Origin: Capricornis sumatraensis
Taxonomy: Eukaryota > Chordata > Mammalia > Artiodactyla > Bovidae
Assembly: GCF_032405125.1 (NCBI RefSeq)
Contig: NC_091080.1
Coordinates: forward strand, 17,923,501 to 17,987,500
Length of the DNA: 64,000 bases
Direction of reading: 5' to 3'
Shown: piece by piece, positions 1 to 11,488 of the stretch
Position numbering within the stretch: the stretch's first letter is position 1
Layout of the letters: every line of letters begins with the position of its first letter
Notes under the pieces: generated by a model
Told to the model about the DNA's origin: nothing
The model's database searches: none
What the model saw: only the letters and a program-made list of their open reading frames with translations
Position numbers and translations under genes: made by a program

Positions 1-3000
1 ATTTCTCTAATAATGAGTGATGTTGAACATCTTTTCATGTGTTTCTAAGCCACCTGTATCTGTTCTTTATAGAAATGTCTGTTTAGGTGTTTTCCCCACT
101 TTTTGACTGAGTTACTTGTTTTTCTGGCATTAGGTTGTAAGAGCTGCTTGTATATTTTGGAAAATAATTCTTTGTCAGTTGTTTCATTTGCTATGATTTT
201 CTCCCATTCTGAGTGTTGTCTTTTCATCTCACTTATAGTTTCCTTTTCTTATGTAAAATATTTTAAGTTTAATCAGGTCCCACTTGTTTACTTTGTTTTT
301 ATTTCCATTCCTCTAGGAGGTGGGTCATAGAGGATCTTGCTTTGATTAATGTCATCAAGTGTTCTGTCTCTGTTTTCCTCTAAGAGTGTTATAGTTTCTT
401 GTCTTACATTTATGTCTTTAATCCATTTTGAGTTTATCTTTGTGTATGGTTTTAGGAAATGTTCTAATTTCACTCTTATACATGTAGCTGTCCAGTTTTC
501 CCAGCACCATTTATTGAAGAGGCTGTCTTTTCCCCATTGTATATTCTTGTCTCCATTGTCAAAACTAAAGTACCCATAGGTGCATGGGTTTATTTCTGAG
601 CTTTCTATCTTGTTCCATTCGTCTATATTTCTGTTTTCTGCTAGTACCATACTGCCTTGATGACTATAGCTTTGTAGTATAATCTGAAATTTGGAAGGTT
701 GATTCCTCCAGCTCCATTCTTCTTTCTCAAGACTGCTTGGATATTCAGGGTCTTTTGTGTTTCCATATGAATTGTGAAATTTTTTTGTTATACTTCTGTG
801 AAAAATGTCATTGGTAATTTGATAGGGATCACATTGAATCTGTAAGTTATGTTTGATAGTATAGTCATTTTCACAATATTGATTCTTCCTACCCAAGAAT
901 ATGGAACATCTCTCCATCTGTTTATGTCATCTTTGATTTCTTTCATCAGTGTCTTTCTGTGTACTGTTCTTTTGTCTTCTTAGGTAAGTTTATTCCTAGA
1001 TATTTAATTACTTTTGTTGCAATGGTGAATGGTATTGATTCCTTAATTTCTCTTTTTGATTTTTCATTGTTAGTATATAGAAATACAAGTGATTTTTGTG
1101 TATTGATTTTATATCCTGCTACTTTGGTAAATTCACTGATTAGTTCTAATAATTTTCTGATAGTATGTTTAGAATTTTTTCTGTACAGTACCATGTCATC
1201 TGCAAACAGTGAGAGCTTTACTTCTTCTTTTCTGATATAGATTCCTTCTATTTCTTTTTCTTCTCTGATTCCTGTATCTAGGACTTCCAAAACTATGCTG
1301 AGCAGTAGTGGTGAAAGTGGACACCCTTGATTTGTTCCTGATCTTAGGTGGAATGCTTTCAATTTTTCATCATTGAGAATAATGTTTGCTGTAAGCTTAT
1401 CATATATGACCTTTACTATGTTGAAGTAGGTTCCTTCTATGCCTATTTTATGAAGAGTTTTATAAAAAAAAAAATTTGGTGCTGAATTTTGTCAAAGGCT
1501 TTTCTGCATCTGTTGAGATTATCAAATGATTTTTATCTTTCAATTTTTTAATATGGTGTACCACATTGATTGATTTGCATATATTGAAGGATCCTTGCAT
1601 CCCAAGAATAAACCCAACTTGATCATGATGTATGAGCTTTTTAATGTGTTGAAAAGTTATGACCAACCTAGATAGCATATTCAAAAGCAGAGACATTACT
1701 TTGCTGACTAAGGTCTGTCTAGTCAAGGCTATGGTTTTTCCTGTGGTCATGTATGGATGTGAGAGTTGGACTGTGAAGAAGGCTGAGTGCCAAAGAATTG
1801 ATGCTTTTGAACTGTGGTGCTGGAGAAGAGACTCTTGAGAGTCCCTTGGACTGCAAGCAGATCCAACCAGTCCATTCTGAAGGTGATCAGCCCTGGGATT
1901 TCTTTGGAAGGAATGATGCTAAAGCTGAAGCTCCAGTACTTTGGCCACCTCATGTGAAGAGTTGACTCATTGGAAAAGACTCTGATGCTGGGGGGGGATT
2001 GGGGGCAGGAGAAGAAGGGGATGACAGAGGAAGAGATGACTGAATGGCATCACGGACTCGATGGACGTGAGACTGAGTGAACTCTGGGAGTTGCTGATGG
2101 ACAGGGAGGCCTGGCGTGCATGGGGTCACAAAGAGTCGGACATGACTGAGTGACTGAACTGAACTGAACTGAAATGTACTGAATTCATTTGTTAAAATTC
2201 TGTTGAGGACTTTTGCATCTATGCTCATCAGTGATATTCTTCTGTGGTTTTCTTTTTTTGTGTTGTCTTTGCCTGGTTTTGGTATTGGGATAATGGAGCC
2301 CTCATAGAATGAGTTTGGAAGTGCTCCTTCCTTTGCAATTTTTTGAAAGAGTTTTAAAAGAATAATCATTAGCTCTTCTTTATATGTTTGAAAGAATTCT
2401 CCTGTGAAACCATCTGGTCCTGAGCTTTTGTTAACTGGGAGATTTTTTTTTTTTATCACAGCTTCAATTTATCTGCTTGTAATTGGGGTATTCATCATTT
2501 CTGTTTCTTCTTGGTTCAATCACTTTTCTAAGACTCTGTCCGTTTCTTACAGGCTACCCATTTTATTGCCATATAATTTTTCATAATAGTCTCTTTTAAT
2601 CCTTTGTATCTGCATTTTCTGTTGTAACCTCTTCTTTTTCATTTCTAAATTTGTTGATTTGATTCCTCCCTTTTTTCTTGAAGAGTCTGCCTAATGGTTT
2701 GTCAATTCTGTTTATTTTTTCAAAGAACCAGATTTAAGGTTCATTAATCTCTACTATTGTTTCGTTCATTCCCTTTACATTAATTTCATCTCCAATTTTT
2801 ATGATTTCTTTCCTTCTGCTATTTTTTTTTGTTCTTCTCTTTCCAGTTGTTTTAAGTGTAAAGTTAGGTTGTGTATTTGATGTTTTTCTTGTTTCTTGAG
2901 GTAAAATTATATTTCCAAAAACTTCCCTCTTATAACTGCTTTTGCTGCAAACCCATAGGTTTTGAGTTGTTGTGTTTTTGTTGTCATTTGTTTCCTGAAA

Positions 3001-3811
3001 TTTTTTGATTTCCCTTTTGATTTCTTCATTAAGCTGTTAGTTATTTAGAAATGCATTGTTTAATTTCCTTGTGTTTGTGTCCCCCCCCCCTTTTAATTGA
3101 TATCTAGTCTCATTGCATTTTGGTCCAAAAAGATGCTTGATATAATTTCAATTTTCTTAAATGTACTGAGGTTTGATTTGTGACCCAAGATGTGGTTTAT
3201 CCTGGAGAATGTTCCACGTGCACTTGAGAAGAAGGTGTATTCTTCTGCATTTGGATGGAATGTCCTGAAGATATCAATGAGAACATTGATATCTATCACA
3301 TCTAATGTATCATTTAAGACTTGTGCTTCCTTATTAATTTCCTGTTTTGACATTCTGTCCATTGGTGTGGGTGTCATACTAAAGTCCCCTGGTATTATTG
3401 TGTCACTATCAATATCTCCTTTTATGTCTGTGTTTGTCTTATGCATTGAGGTGCTCCTATGTTGGATGCATAGATATTTACAATTGTTATGTCTTCCTCT
3501 TGGATAGATCCATGGATCATTATGTAGTGTCCTTCCTTATCTTTGTAATCTTCTTTATTTTAAGGTCTATTTTGTCTGATATGAGGATTGCTACTCCAGC
3601 TTTCTCTTGCTTCCTTTTTGTGTGAAATATATTTTTCCATCCTCTAACTTTCAGTCTTTATGTGTCTTGAGGTCTGAAGTGGGTTTCTTGTAGACAGCAT
3701 ATTTATGGCTCTTGTTTTTGTATCCATTCAGCCAGTCTGTGTATTTTGGGTTGGAGCATTTAATCCATTTACATTTAAAGTAATTATTGATATATATGTT
3801 CCTATTGCCAT
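1..3811 (-). pseudogene. L1 ORF2 pseudogene (endonuclease and reverse transcriptase), partial
   Basis: The start codon is read at 3811 (MAIGTYIS...), 58 bases after the ORF1 stop. The apurinic-type endonuclease lies at about 3093-3800. Its GDF motif is present, but GDFN reads GDFS. The SDHNAMR motif reads LDQNAMR, so the catalytic histidine is lost. The reverse transcriptase follows: SGPDGFTGEF near 2400 and the FADDM active site near 1193-1210. The C-terminal part, with KDSLFNKWCWENW near 500-550 and KWGKHLNRHF near 60-100, continues out of the window. A BovB splits the RT domain at 1652-2172. Frameshifts are frequent. ORF2 normally encodes about 1275 residues. Confidence 0.9.
1652..2172 (+). 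mobile_element. BovB (RTE) 3' end inserted in L1 ORF2
   Basis: About 520 bases of the BovB 3' end, covering the C-terminal ORF segment (ESWTVKKAECQRIDAF) and the tail of CTGAA repeats. The L1 sequence stops before it and resumes after it. The flanking copies aatgtgttg (1643-1651) and aatgtactg (2173-2181) look like a TSD with two differences. It has the young-type 3' signature GGGATTGGGGGCAGG. It is 5'-truncated, as most BovB copies are. Confidence 0.93.
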
Positions 3812-3869
3812 TTTCTTAATTGTTTGGGGTTTCAGTTTGTAGACCTTTTTGTTCTCTTGTATTTCCTGA

Positions 3870-5262
3870 CTATCTAAGCTTAACATCTGTTGTAAATCTG
3901 CTTTGGTGGTACTGAATTCTCTTAACTTTTGCTTGTCTTTTTGATTTCTCCATCAATTCTGAATGAGATCCTTGCCAGGTAGAATAATCTTCATTGTGGA
4001 TTTTTCCCTTTCAGTAAAGGGAAAAATATTCTGCCATTCACTTCTGTCTTGCAGAGTTTCTGCGAAAAGTTCAGCTGTCCAGCATATAGGGTTTCCCTTG
4101 TATATTACTCATTACCTCTCCCTTGCTGCTTTTAATAGTCTTTCTTTTCATTTAATCTTTGTTAGCTTGATTAGTATGTGTCTTGGCATGTTTCTTCTTG
4201 GGTTTATCCTGTATGAGACTCTTTTAGCCTCTAGGGCCTGAAGGACTATTTCCTTTTCAATTTTGAGGAAGTTTTCAACTATAATTTCTTCAAAAGTTTT
4301 CTCGTACCCTTTATTTTTATCTTCTTCTTCTGGGACCCCAATATGTTTGATATTTTTTCCCAGAAGTCTCTGAAACTATCCTCAGTTCTTTTCATTTTTT
4401 TTACTTTATTCTGCTCTTAAGAAGTTATTTCCACCATTTTATCTTCTAGCTCACTGATTCATTCTTCTGCTTCAGATATTCTGGTATTGATTCCTTCTAG
4501 AGTATTTTTAATTTCAGTAATTGTGTTGTTTGTTTCTGTATGTTTATTCTTTGATTCTTCCAGGTCTTTGATAATTGATTCTTGCATTTTATCCATTTGA
4601 TCTTCAAAGTTTTTGGTCATCTTTACTATTAGCATTCTAAATTGTTTTTCATATAGTTTTCCTATCACCAGTTCATTTATTTTGGGGCTTCCCTTGTGTC
4701 TCAGCTGGTAAAGAATCCACCTGCCTGGAAGGAGACATAGGTTCATTCCCTGGGTTGGGAAAATCTCCTCTAGAAGGGAAAAGCTACCCACTGCAGTATT
4801 CTGGCCTGGAGAATCCCGTGGACAGTCTATTCCACGGCGTTGCAAAGAGTTGAACACAACTAAGTGACTTTCACTTCATTTATTTGGATTTCTATGCTTC
4901 TAGCTTGTTCCTTCATTTGTGAAGTATTTCTCTGCATTATTATTATTATTATTATTTTAATTTATAGTGTTTGCGGTCTCCTTTTCCCAGGCTTCAAGGT
5001 TGACTTCTTTCTTCCTTTTGGTTTCTGCCCTCCTAAGGTTTGAATAGTGGTTTGTGTAAGCTTTGTATAGGGTGAGAGTTGTGCTGAGTGTTTCGTTGTT
5101 TTGTTTTGTTTGATGTCTTTCTCTGATGTGCAAGGCTGAGTGAGGTGGTAAAATTCTGTCTGTTGATGATTGGGTTTGTATTTTTGTTTTGTTTGTTGTT
5201 TGTATGAGGCTTCCTGCATAGTGTGCTACTGGTGGTTTGATGACGCTGGGTCTTGTATTCAA
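3870..5262 (-). pseudogene. L1 ORF1 pseudogene
   Basis: ORF1 encodes the L1 RNA-binding chaperone (coiled coil, RRM, C-terminal domain). A clear coiled-coil segment is read on the minus strand at 4459-4640 (DQMDKMQESIIKDLEE, then ITEIKNTLEGINTRISEAEE). The stop lies at 3870-3872. The C-terminal part just upstream is frameshifted by a short deletion. A Bov-tA at 4686-4874 separates the coiled coil from the N-terminal region (ETKRKKEVNLEAWEKE at about 4980-5030). The exact start codon is not certain, and 5262 is an outer limit. Confidence 0.8.
4686..4874 (+). mobile_element. Bov-tA SINE inserted in L1 ORF1
   Basis: The tRNA-derived head (gggcttcccttgtgtctcag, then a B-box-like ggttcattccctggg) is followed by the Bov-A body (ctacccactgcagtattctgg) and a cacaactaagtgacttt end. 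The TSD is ttcatttattt, at 4672-4682 and again from 4875. The L1 ORF1 sequence resumes after it. Confidence 0.92.
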
Positions 5263-6631
5263 GTGGTTTCCTTTCTGGCAGTAATCACTATTTGATACTT
5301 CCTAGGGTTATTTCTCTGGTAGTCTAGAGTCTTGGAGTCAGTGCTCCCACTCCAAAGGCCCAGGGCTTGATCTCTATTCAGGAAAAAATTCCAGAAGTGA
5401 TTTGTTATGGCATTAAGTTAGATTAAAACAAATACCCAAAAAAGAGAAACCAAAGATGAACATCAAACAAATGGTAGTTACAAAATCAGGCAAATAAGAA
5501 TTAAAATAATAGAATACACACAAATACATATACACCCATCAGCAAAATGAAAATAGTCCAACAAAAATAAAGTACAATAGATTGACCTGGCAAACAAAGG
5601 AAACCAAAGATTATATCTACCAGTTAAGAACAAAACTAACTAAACCACAAACTGGAAAACAAACCTAAAGCAAGGTATCATGTGAAGAATTAAGCAATGA
5701 ATACAAAACTAACAAATATGTTGAGAGGAAAGGAAAGAAAGAATAGATATGCCAAGTCAAATAAAAGTAGATTAAGATGATTTATATACATTAAAGATTA
5801 AATACTAGGGGGAAAGAACAGTAGGAAAAGCAAACAAAGAAATGAATGTAGAAAAATATAATAGTTTTACAAAATTAAAATTAAAAGAAAAGAAAAACTC
5901 CTCAAAACTGCAAAAAGGCTAACCTAGAGGTAGAGGCTATAGCAACAATAAAAAGTGTCACTAAAAACAAACAAACAAACAAAAACCCTCAAAAGCTTAA
6001 TTAGATTTTATAGCACCAATAAAATCTACATCTACAATGGGGGAAGGGGAAGAAAAGAGAAAAAGAAAAAATCCAAAGGAAACTACATATCACATCAAGA
6101 TATAAGAATAATAACTATTTTTCTTGAGTCATTGCCGTCATGGTCCTTTCCTTGCTGGGAGTCACAGTCCACCTCACCTCCTTAGGATGCTCTCCAGCAC
6201 TGTGCTGATCTCTGGGCCTGCTGTGAGGGCAGCACAAATTCTCATCTAGTCCTACTCCTGTGTGTTCTTGTCTCCAAAGTCCAAGCTATCAGAACTAGTA
6301 TGTTTTCTTTTTTGGGAGCTCTCAATGTCCTTTTATATATTCCATAGACACAGAATCTGCCTAGCTGATCATGTGGATTTACTCTGCAGCTTGTACAGTT
6401 GGTGGGAAGGTTTTGGATCTTCTTCCTTCACCGCACTGCCCCTGGGTTTCATTTGTGGCTCTATTTCCACTTCCACATGTGGGTTGTCCACTGGGATTTG
6501 CTCCTGAGGCTGGCCTGTAGTGGTGGTGCAGCTGCTTGCATTGCAGGGGTTCTGGCAGTACCAGGTACTCAGGGGAATTGACAGCTAGGGCAGCAGGAAA
6601 TATAGTACTCTAGAAGGGTACGGCAACCAGT

Positions 6632-6740
6632 GTTGCCCAATACACTCCAGTATTCTTGCCTGGAGAATGCCCCCTGACAGAAAATTCTGGCAGGGCACAG
6701 TCCAAAGGGTCATGAAGAGTTGGACACAACCAAAGTGATA
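6632..6740 (+). repeat. Bov-A-like module inside the L1 5' UTR
   Basis: The stretch tacactccagtattcttgcc, tggagaatgccccc, cacagtccaaagggtc and agagttggacacaacc follows the order of the Bov-A body. I see no tRNA head, tail or obvious TSD. It could be an ancestral part of this L1 family's 5' UTR or an old decayed SINE. I lean to the former, because related L1 5' UTRs as I remember them carry the same stretch. Confidence 0.65.
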
Positions 6741-7506
6741 CCACGTGTATAGACGTTTGCCTGTGGCAACTCTTCCCTAATAAGGGTTAGTGTGAGGGTG
6801 GTGCAGCTGCTTTGGTCACGGGGACCCAGGCAACGCTAAGTGTGCAGAGACATGGACTGCCTCATCTGCAGCAGTTATGGCCCTATTAAAGTCTTTTTTC
6901 CAAGCCTCTGGCAGCTGCAATCAGAACGCCTCTTTGACTAGACTTTCTCCTTAGCTCTGCAGATTCAGGCACTAAGAGGGCTCCCTTCTAAGGAGGCCAT
7001 TCTCTGTTGTTTAGCACGTCAGGCATATACAGAGGCCCCTGCTGGCTGGAGTCCTACTCTGTAGTTTGATCTGCCAGTATTTCTATTGTTCACCTGTCAA
7101 TGCTGTCATGTGGGAAGAGAGAGGCTATGGTGATGGTCCCACCCTCTATGCACGAAGTATCACCTTCCTTCCATGGCTTTGTGGCTTTCCTCCACAGGCA
7201 TTTCCCACCACAATCTCCTCCCTCACATCCTCATGGTCCATGTCTCCACAGTCAACAGCAGCCCTTGCTCTGGGATTGCTTCACAATCCCTAAACTCCAG
7301 CTCCCATCAGCTGTGCCTTCTAGTTATATGGCTGCAGCAAAGACTGTCTGATTCTCATTCCATTTAGGGTGCCACAGACCAGTTGTTTCACTCTCAGCCT
7401 TAAATGTTTCTCCTCTGATTCAGACAATTGCCCTGATGTGCAGATTGGACACTGCTTCAGTTCTACCATCAGCCAAAGGCAGGTCCAGTCCTACCAACAC
7501 TCCTGT

Positions 7507-7526
7507 GCCCCCCCCACCCCCACCCC
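7507..7526 (-). other. G-tract cluster in L1 5' UTR (possible G-quadruplex)
   Basis: The minus strand reads runs of 4, 5 and 9 G separated by single T residues. This could form a G-quadruplex in the L1 RNA or in DNA. Folding is inferred only. Confidence 0.4.
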
Positions 7527-7878
7527 AGTTCCTTCATCCTACTGAGTCTTGCATGGTTCTATATATTCTTTTCCACTGGTCAGGTACTTCTGTCCACTCT
7601 CAGCTGGTGTTCTGCATGCACCTCTCTGTCTGAAGGTGTATTCCTGATGTATCCATGGAGAGAGATGTACTCCACATCCACCTACTCCTCCACCATCTTG
7701 TTCTCCTCTAGATATTTTAGATTACAATGGTTGAAAATTTTCCAAATATAAGAAATGAAATGTACATCCAAATTCAGGAAGCCTAAAACCCCCAAATATA
7801 TTGTATGTAAAGAAATCTACACAGATATATATTAAGATTAAGCTTTCAAGAAAAAATCTGAGGGAGTTTATCACCATT

Positions 7879-8193
7879 CACTTCAGTTCAGTTGCTCAGT
7901 CATGTCCGACTCTTTGCGACCCCATGAATTGCAGCACGCCAGGCCTCCCTGTCCTTCACCAACTCCCAGAGTACACTCAGACTCACGCCCATCAAGTCAG
8001 TGATGCCATCCAGCCATCTCATCCTCTGTTGTCCCCTTCTCCTCCTGCCCCCAATCCCTCCCAGCATCAGAGTCTTTTCCAATGAGTCAACTCTTCTCAT
8101 GAGGTGGCCAAAGTATTGGAGTTTCAACTTTAGCATCAGTCCTTCCAATGAACACCCAGGACTCATCTTCTTTAGAATGGACTGGTTGGATTT
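7879..8193 (-). mobile_element. BovB 3' end, short copy
   Basis: About 315 bases of the BovB 3' end in antisense (cagttcag tail on the left). It includes the frame remnant MLKLKLQYFGHLMRRVDSLEKTL. The TSD tcaccatt lies at 7871-7878 and 8194-8201 and extends imperfectly to the left. It is strongly 5'-truncated. Confidence 0.92.
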
Positions 8194-8201
8194 TCACCAT
8201 T

Positions 8202-8569
8202 AGGCATCCCTTATAAGACATTCTGAAGGGAGTCTTCAAGTGGAAATGAAAAGATGCTAAATAACAACATGAAGGCATGTGAAAATGAAATCCCATTGCT
8301 GAAGATAAATATAATTTTTTTTTCTGCAGTTGTAACAATATGTTTTAACTTCAATAGCATACAAAAACTTTACAGGTTATTTTCCCTGCCCATATCATAT
8401 AGCACTGATGTCAGATTTTACTTTGGTTGTACTGTATGTCCATTGAAATATTCTTGGGGATTACAATTATTTTTACATTTTTTGAAATTTATATACTAGT
8501 ATTAAAAGTAATTTTTGCAATACCATCATGATGTTGCAATATTGTTTTATGTGAACATGCTCTTAAGAG
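8202..8569. other. Unassigned AT-rich DNA
   Basis: I see no gene or recognisable repeat here. There are a short T-run near 8315 and scattered AT tracts. Confidence 0.4.
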
Positions 8570-8895
8570 AATTATAAGTTCTGGGAGACCTGCTATATAG
8601 CAAAAAATATATGATTAACAATATTGTATACTTAAAAATTTGCTAAGAATATAAGCCCTTCCTATGGTAAGTGCTCTTGCCATAAAAAGAAACAAATCAA
8701 TATGAAAAAACAAAATTGAAGGGGGCAGGAAAAAACTTTTGGAGGTGATAATGAGTTTATGGTATTAATTGTGATGATATTTATAGAGTGTTTAGTTATC
8801 TCCATGCCCATCAAGTTGTCTAATTACATATCTACAGCTTTCATATGTCAATCATTCTTCACTAGAGTTTTAAAGAAACAACCTTTCTTTACTAA
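8570..8895 (+). mobile_element. Ancient L1 3' UTR fragment
   Basis: The order of short blocks (acaatattgtatacttaaaaatttgctaag, then ggaggtgataatg, then a decayed tail) follows the 3' UTR of older mammalian L1 (L1MA/L1MB type). It is heavily diverged. The subfamily is not determined. Confidence 0.55.
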
Positions 8896-8913
8896 ACACA
8901 TTATATAAAATAG

Positions 8914-9775
8914 ACAGTTCAGTTCAGTTCAGTCACTCATTCATGTGCGACTCTTTGAGACGCCATGATTGGCAGCATGCCAGGCCTCCTGTCCATCACC
9001 AACTCCCGGAGTTCACCCAAATTCCTGTCTATTGAGTTGGTGATATCATCCAGTCATCTTATCCTCTGCTGTCCCCTTCTCCACCTGCCCCAATCCCGCC
9101 CATATCAGGGTTTTATCCAATGAGTCAACTCTTCATATGAGGTGGCCAAAGTATTGGAGTATCAGCTTCAGCATCAGTCCTTCCAAAGAATACCAAGGAC
9201 TGATCTCCTTTAGAATGGACTGGTTGGATCTCCTTGCAGTCCAGGGGACTTTCAAGAGTCTTCTCCAATACCACAGTTCAACTTTCATACCACAGCTCAG
9301 CTTTCTTCACAGTCCAACTTTCATATCCATACATGACAACAGGCAAAACCATAGCCTTGACTAGACGGACCTTTGTTGGCAAAGTAATGTCTCTGTCTCT
9401 GCTTTTGAATATGCTACCCAGGTTGGTCATAACTTTCCTTCCAAGGAGTAAGCATCTTTTAATTTCATGGCTGCAATCACCCTCTGCAGTGATTTTGGAG
9501 CTGCCCCCCCCCCCCAAAAAAAAAAAAGAAGTCTGACACTATTTCCACTGTTTCTCCATCTATTTCCCATGAAGTGATGGGACCAGATGCCATGATCTTC
9601 GTTTTCTGAATGTTGAGCTTTAAGCCAACTTTTTCACTCTCCTTCACTTTCATCAAGAGGCTTTTTATTTCCTCTTCACTTTCTGCCATAAGTGTGGTGT
9701 CATCTGCATATCTGAGGTTATTGATATTTCTCCCAGCAATCTTGACTCCAGATTGTGCTTCTTTCAGCCCAGGCC
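8914..9775 (-). mobile_element. BovB, 3' 0.86 kb
   Basis: Antisense BovB from the cagttcag tail at 8914 to the segment just downstream of the RT active site near 9775. The frame is broken. Remnants include ESEEEIKSLLMKVKESEKVG and KRCLLLGRKVMTN on the minus strand. The internal poly-A stretch of BovB has become a C-run followed by an A-run (9505-9528). I found no convincing TSD. Confidence 0.92.
9505..9528. repeat. C-run/A-run microsatellite inside BovB
   Basis: About a dozen C followed by about a dozen A replace the usual cccaaaaaaataaag of BovB. This looks like slippage expansion after insertion. Confidence 0.8.
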
Positions 9776-9862
9776 ACCTACAAAATGAGGTAAAGTATTT
9801 GATGAAAATATATGTGATAAAAATATATATATGGGCTATATACTATATAAATAGATAGATAT

Positions 9863-10060
9863 GGACTTCGCCAGTGGTCTGTCTGCAATGCAGAAGACGC
9901 AAAAGATACAGGTTCGATCCCAGGGTTGGAAAGATTCCCTGGAGGAAGGCAGAGCAACACACTCCAGTATTCTTGCCTGGGAAATCCCATGAGCAGGAGC
10001 GCCTGGTGGGCTACACTCCATGGGTAACAAAGAATCAGGTATGAGTTAGTGACTAAATAA
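9863..10060 (+). mobile_element. Bov-tA SINE
   Basis: A tRNA-derived head with a good B box (GGTTCGATCC at 9911-9920) is followed by the Bov-A body (acactccagtattcttgcc). The end is caacaacaac-like. It is flanked by AT-rich simple sequence, and no clean TSD was found. Confidence 0.9.
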
Positions 10061-10129
10061 CAACAACAGTAAAATATTATAATATATATGAAAAGCAAAA
10101 TGTACCCTGTATATGTTTATTTTTTTTAC

Positions 10130-10860
10130 AACTCTGTACAAAAAAATACAAAATGGGCAAAATATTTGAATTGACTTCATCATGGAAAATAGACACAGTC
10201 AATAAAATAAAAATGTGCTGAGTGTTGCTAGCATCATTAGGGAAATGCAAGCTAATCTCTATGAGGCACCATTTTTCTGAATGGCTAAAATGTGATTGAC
10301 TGCAGCAAATATATTGAGCCTATAAAACACCAATAGTTTCAAGCATTGCTGAAGGAAGGAAATATGACAAACTGGAGAATTCTATCAGATTCTTACAAAA
10401 TCAAACATTTACCTATCATATGACCAAGAGTCTTTTTCATGGGGATTCACTGTTGACCATATAAAGACTAGAAATTTTATATTTATAAGAACCTTAGATG
10501 GTAAGCAGTTCAAAATCTGTTAACAGAAATTTTGATAGACCAATCATAGAATATTAATATTCAGCAATAAAATAAACCACTAAACTACTGATGCATGTAA
10601 CAGGTTGGGTAAATCTCACAGTATAAAAAGAAAAAAATCAGATATAAAAACTACTTTCTGGATGTTTTTATTTATATGAAAATCTGAAAGAATGAAAGGG
10701 AATGTCTCTGGTTAAAACAAAATAAAAAACACAGAAGTAACTTCTTTTATGTAGAATCAGCCTGGGAAAATTTATGGTATGGGCATATGTAAAAACTCTG
10801 TATAAAAAAAGTGGATTAGTTATCTAACATTATGTATGTTTAAGATTCACACTTTGTTAT
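10130..10860 (+). mobile_element. Ancient L1 (L1M-type) ORF2 3' part and 3' UTR
   Basis: Degraded but ordered similarity to the end of L1 ORF2: catcattagggaaatgcaa, gaggcaccattt, aatggctaaaatg, ccatatgacc-like, then caggttgggtaaatctcaca and atttatatgaaaatctgaaa of the 3' region. It has many small gaps and is far older than the L1 at 1-7710. Confidence 0.65.
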
Positions 10861-10874
10861 TTAAAGTACCTTCT

Positions 10875-11442
10875 TTTCCAATGAGTCAACTATTCTCATG
10901 AGGTGGCCAAAGTACTGAAGTTTCAGCTTTAGCATCATTCTTTCCAAAGAACACCCATGACTGATCTTCTTTAGAATGGACTGGTTGAATTTCCTTGCAG
11001 TTCAAGGGACTCTGAAGAGTCTTCTCCAATACTACAGTTCAAAAGCATCAATTCTTTGATGCTCAGCTTTCTTCACAGTCCAACTCTCACATCCATACAT
11101 GACCACTGGAATAACCATGGCTTTAACTAGACAGACCTTTGTTGGCAAAGTAATGTCTCTGCTTTTGAATATGCTATCTAGGTTGGTCATAACTTTCCTT
11201 CCAAGGAGTAAACGTCTTTTAATTTCACGGCTGCAATCACCATCCACAGTGATTTTGGAGGGATTGGGGACAGGAGGAGAAGGGGACGACAGAGGATGAG
11301 ATGGCTGGATGGCATCACTGACTCTATGGACGTGAGTTTGCGTAAACTCCAGGAGTTGGTGATCGACAGGGAGGCCTGGTGTGCTGCAATTAATGGGGTT
11401 GCTAAGAGTCAGACAAGACTGAGCGACTGAACTGAACTGAAC
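10875..11442. mobile_element. BovB with inverted 5' segment (twin-priming type)
   Basis: The right part (11263-11442) is the BovB 3' end in plus orientation with its ctgaact tail. The left part (10875-11262) is the adjacent upstream BovB segment, reading on the minus strand. About 15 bases of BovB (ctctgatgctggga region) are missing between the two parts. One TSD brackets the whole: ttaaagtaccttct (10861-10874) and taaaattaccttct (11443-11456), 12 of 14 matching. This supports a single insertion with 5' inversion. A minus-strand frame of 142 codons crosses the inversion and is only a by-product. Confidence 0.9.
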
Positions 11443-11488
11443 TAAAATTACCTTCTGCAACTCTTAGCTTTGAGTTAATGAGAAATAT

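Larger units (their letters stand above)
1..7710 (-). mobile_element. Ruminant L1 retrotransposon, 5'-complete, 3' end cut by window edge
   Basis: Read on the minus strand this is, in order, a GC-richer 5' UTR, ORF1, a spacer of about 58 bases and ORF2. The 5' end at about 7710 matches the usual L1 start, where an AAGATGGTGGAG-like motif lies just inside the element. The last roughly 190 ORF2 codons and the 3' UTR would lie left of position 1. A BovB (1652-2172) and a Bov-tA (4686-4874) have inserted later. All reading frames carry stops and frameshifts, so this copy looks inactive. The left TSD is outside the window, so a right-hand TSD cannot be confirmed. Confidence 0.92.
5263..7710 (-). 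promoter_or_regulatory. L1 5' UTR (internal promoter region)
   Basis: This 2.4-kb block lies between ORF1 and the 5' end of the minus-strand L1. The part next to ORF1 (about 5340-6120) is very A-rich on the plus strand. The outer part (6120-7710) is much more GC-rich than anything nearby. L1 transcription normally starts at the extreme 5' end, here about 7710, and runs leftwards. The block contains a Bov-A-like module (6632-6740) and a G-rich tract (7507-7526). Several short plus-strand frames here are antisense shadows. Whether the promoter still works is unknown. Confidence 0.8.

Noticed and set aside
9911..9920. tRNA genes suggested by B-box-like motifs in several Bov-tA copies
   Set aside because: The motifs belong to tRNA-derived SINE heads. 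No cloverleaf-forming mature tRNA is seen.
11032..11460. 142-codon minus-strand frame as a chimeric gene
   Set aside because: It arises because the BovB inversion puts two unrelated strands in one frame. There is no sign that it is expressed.
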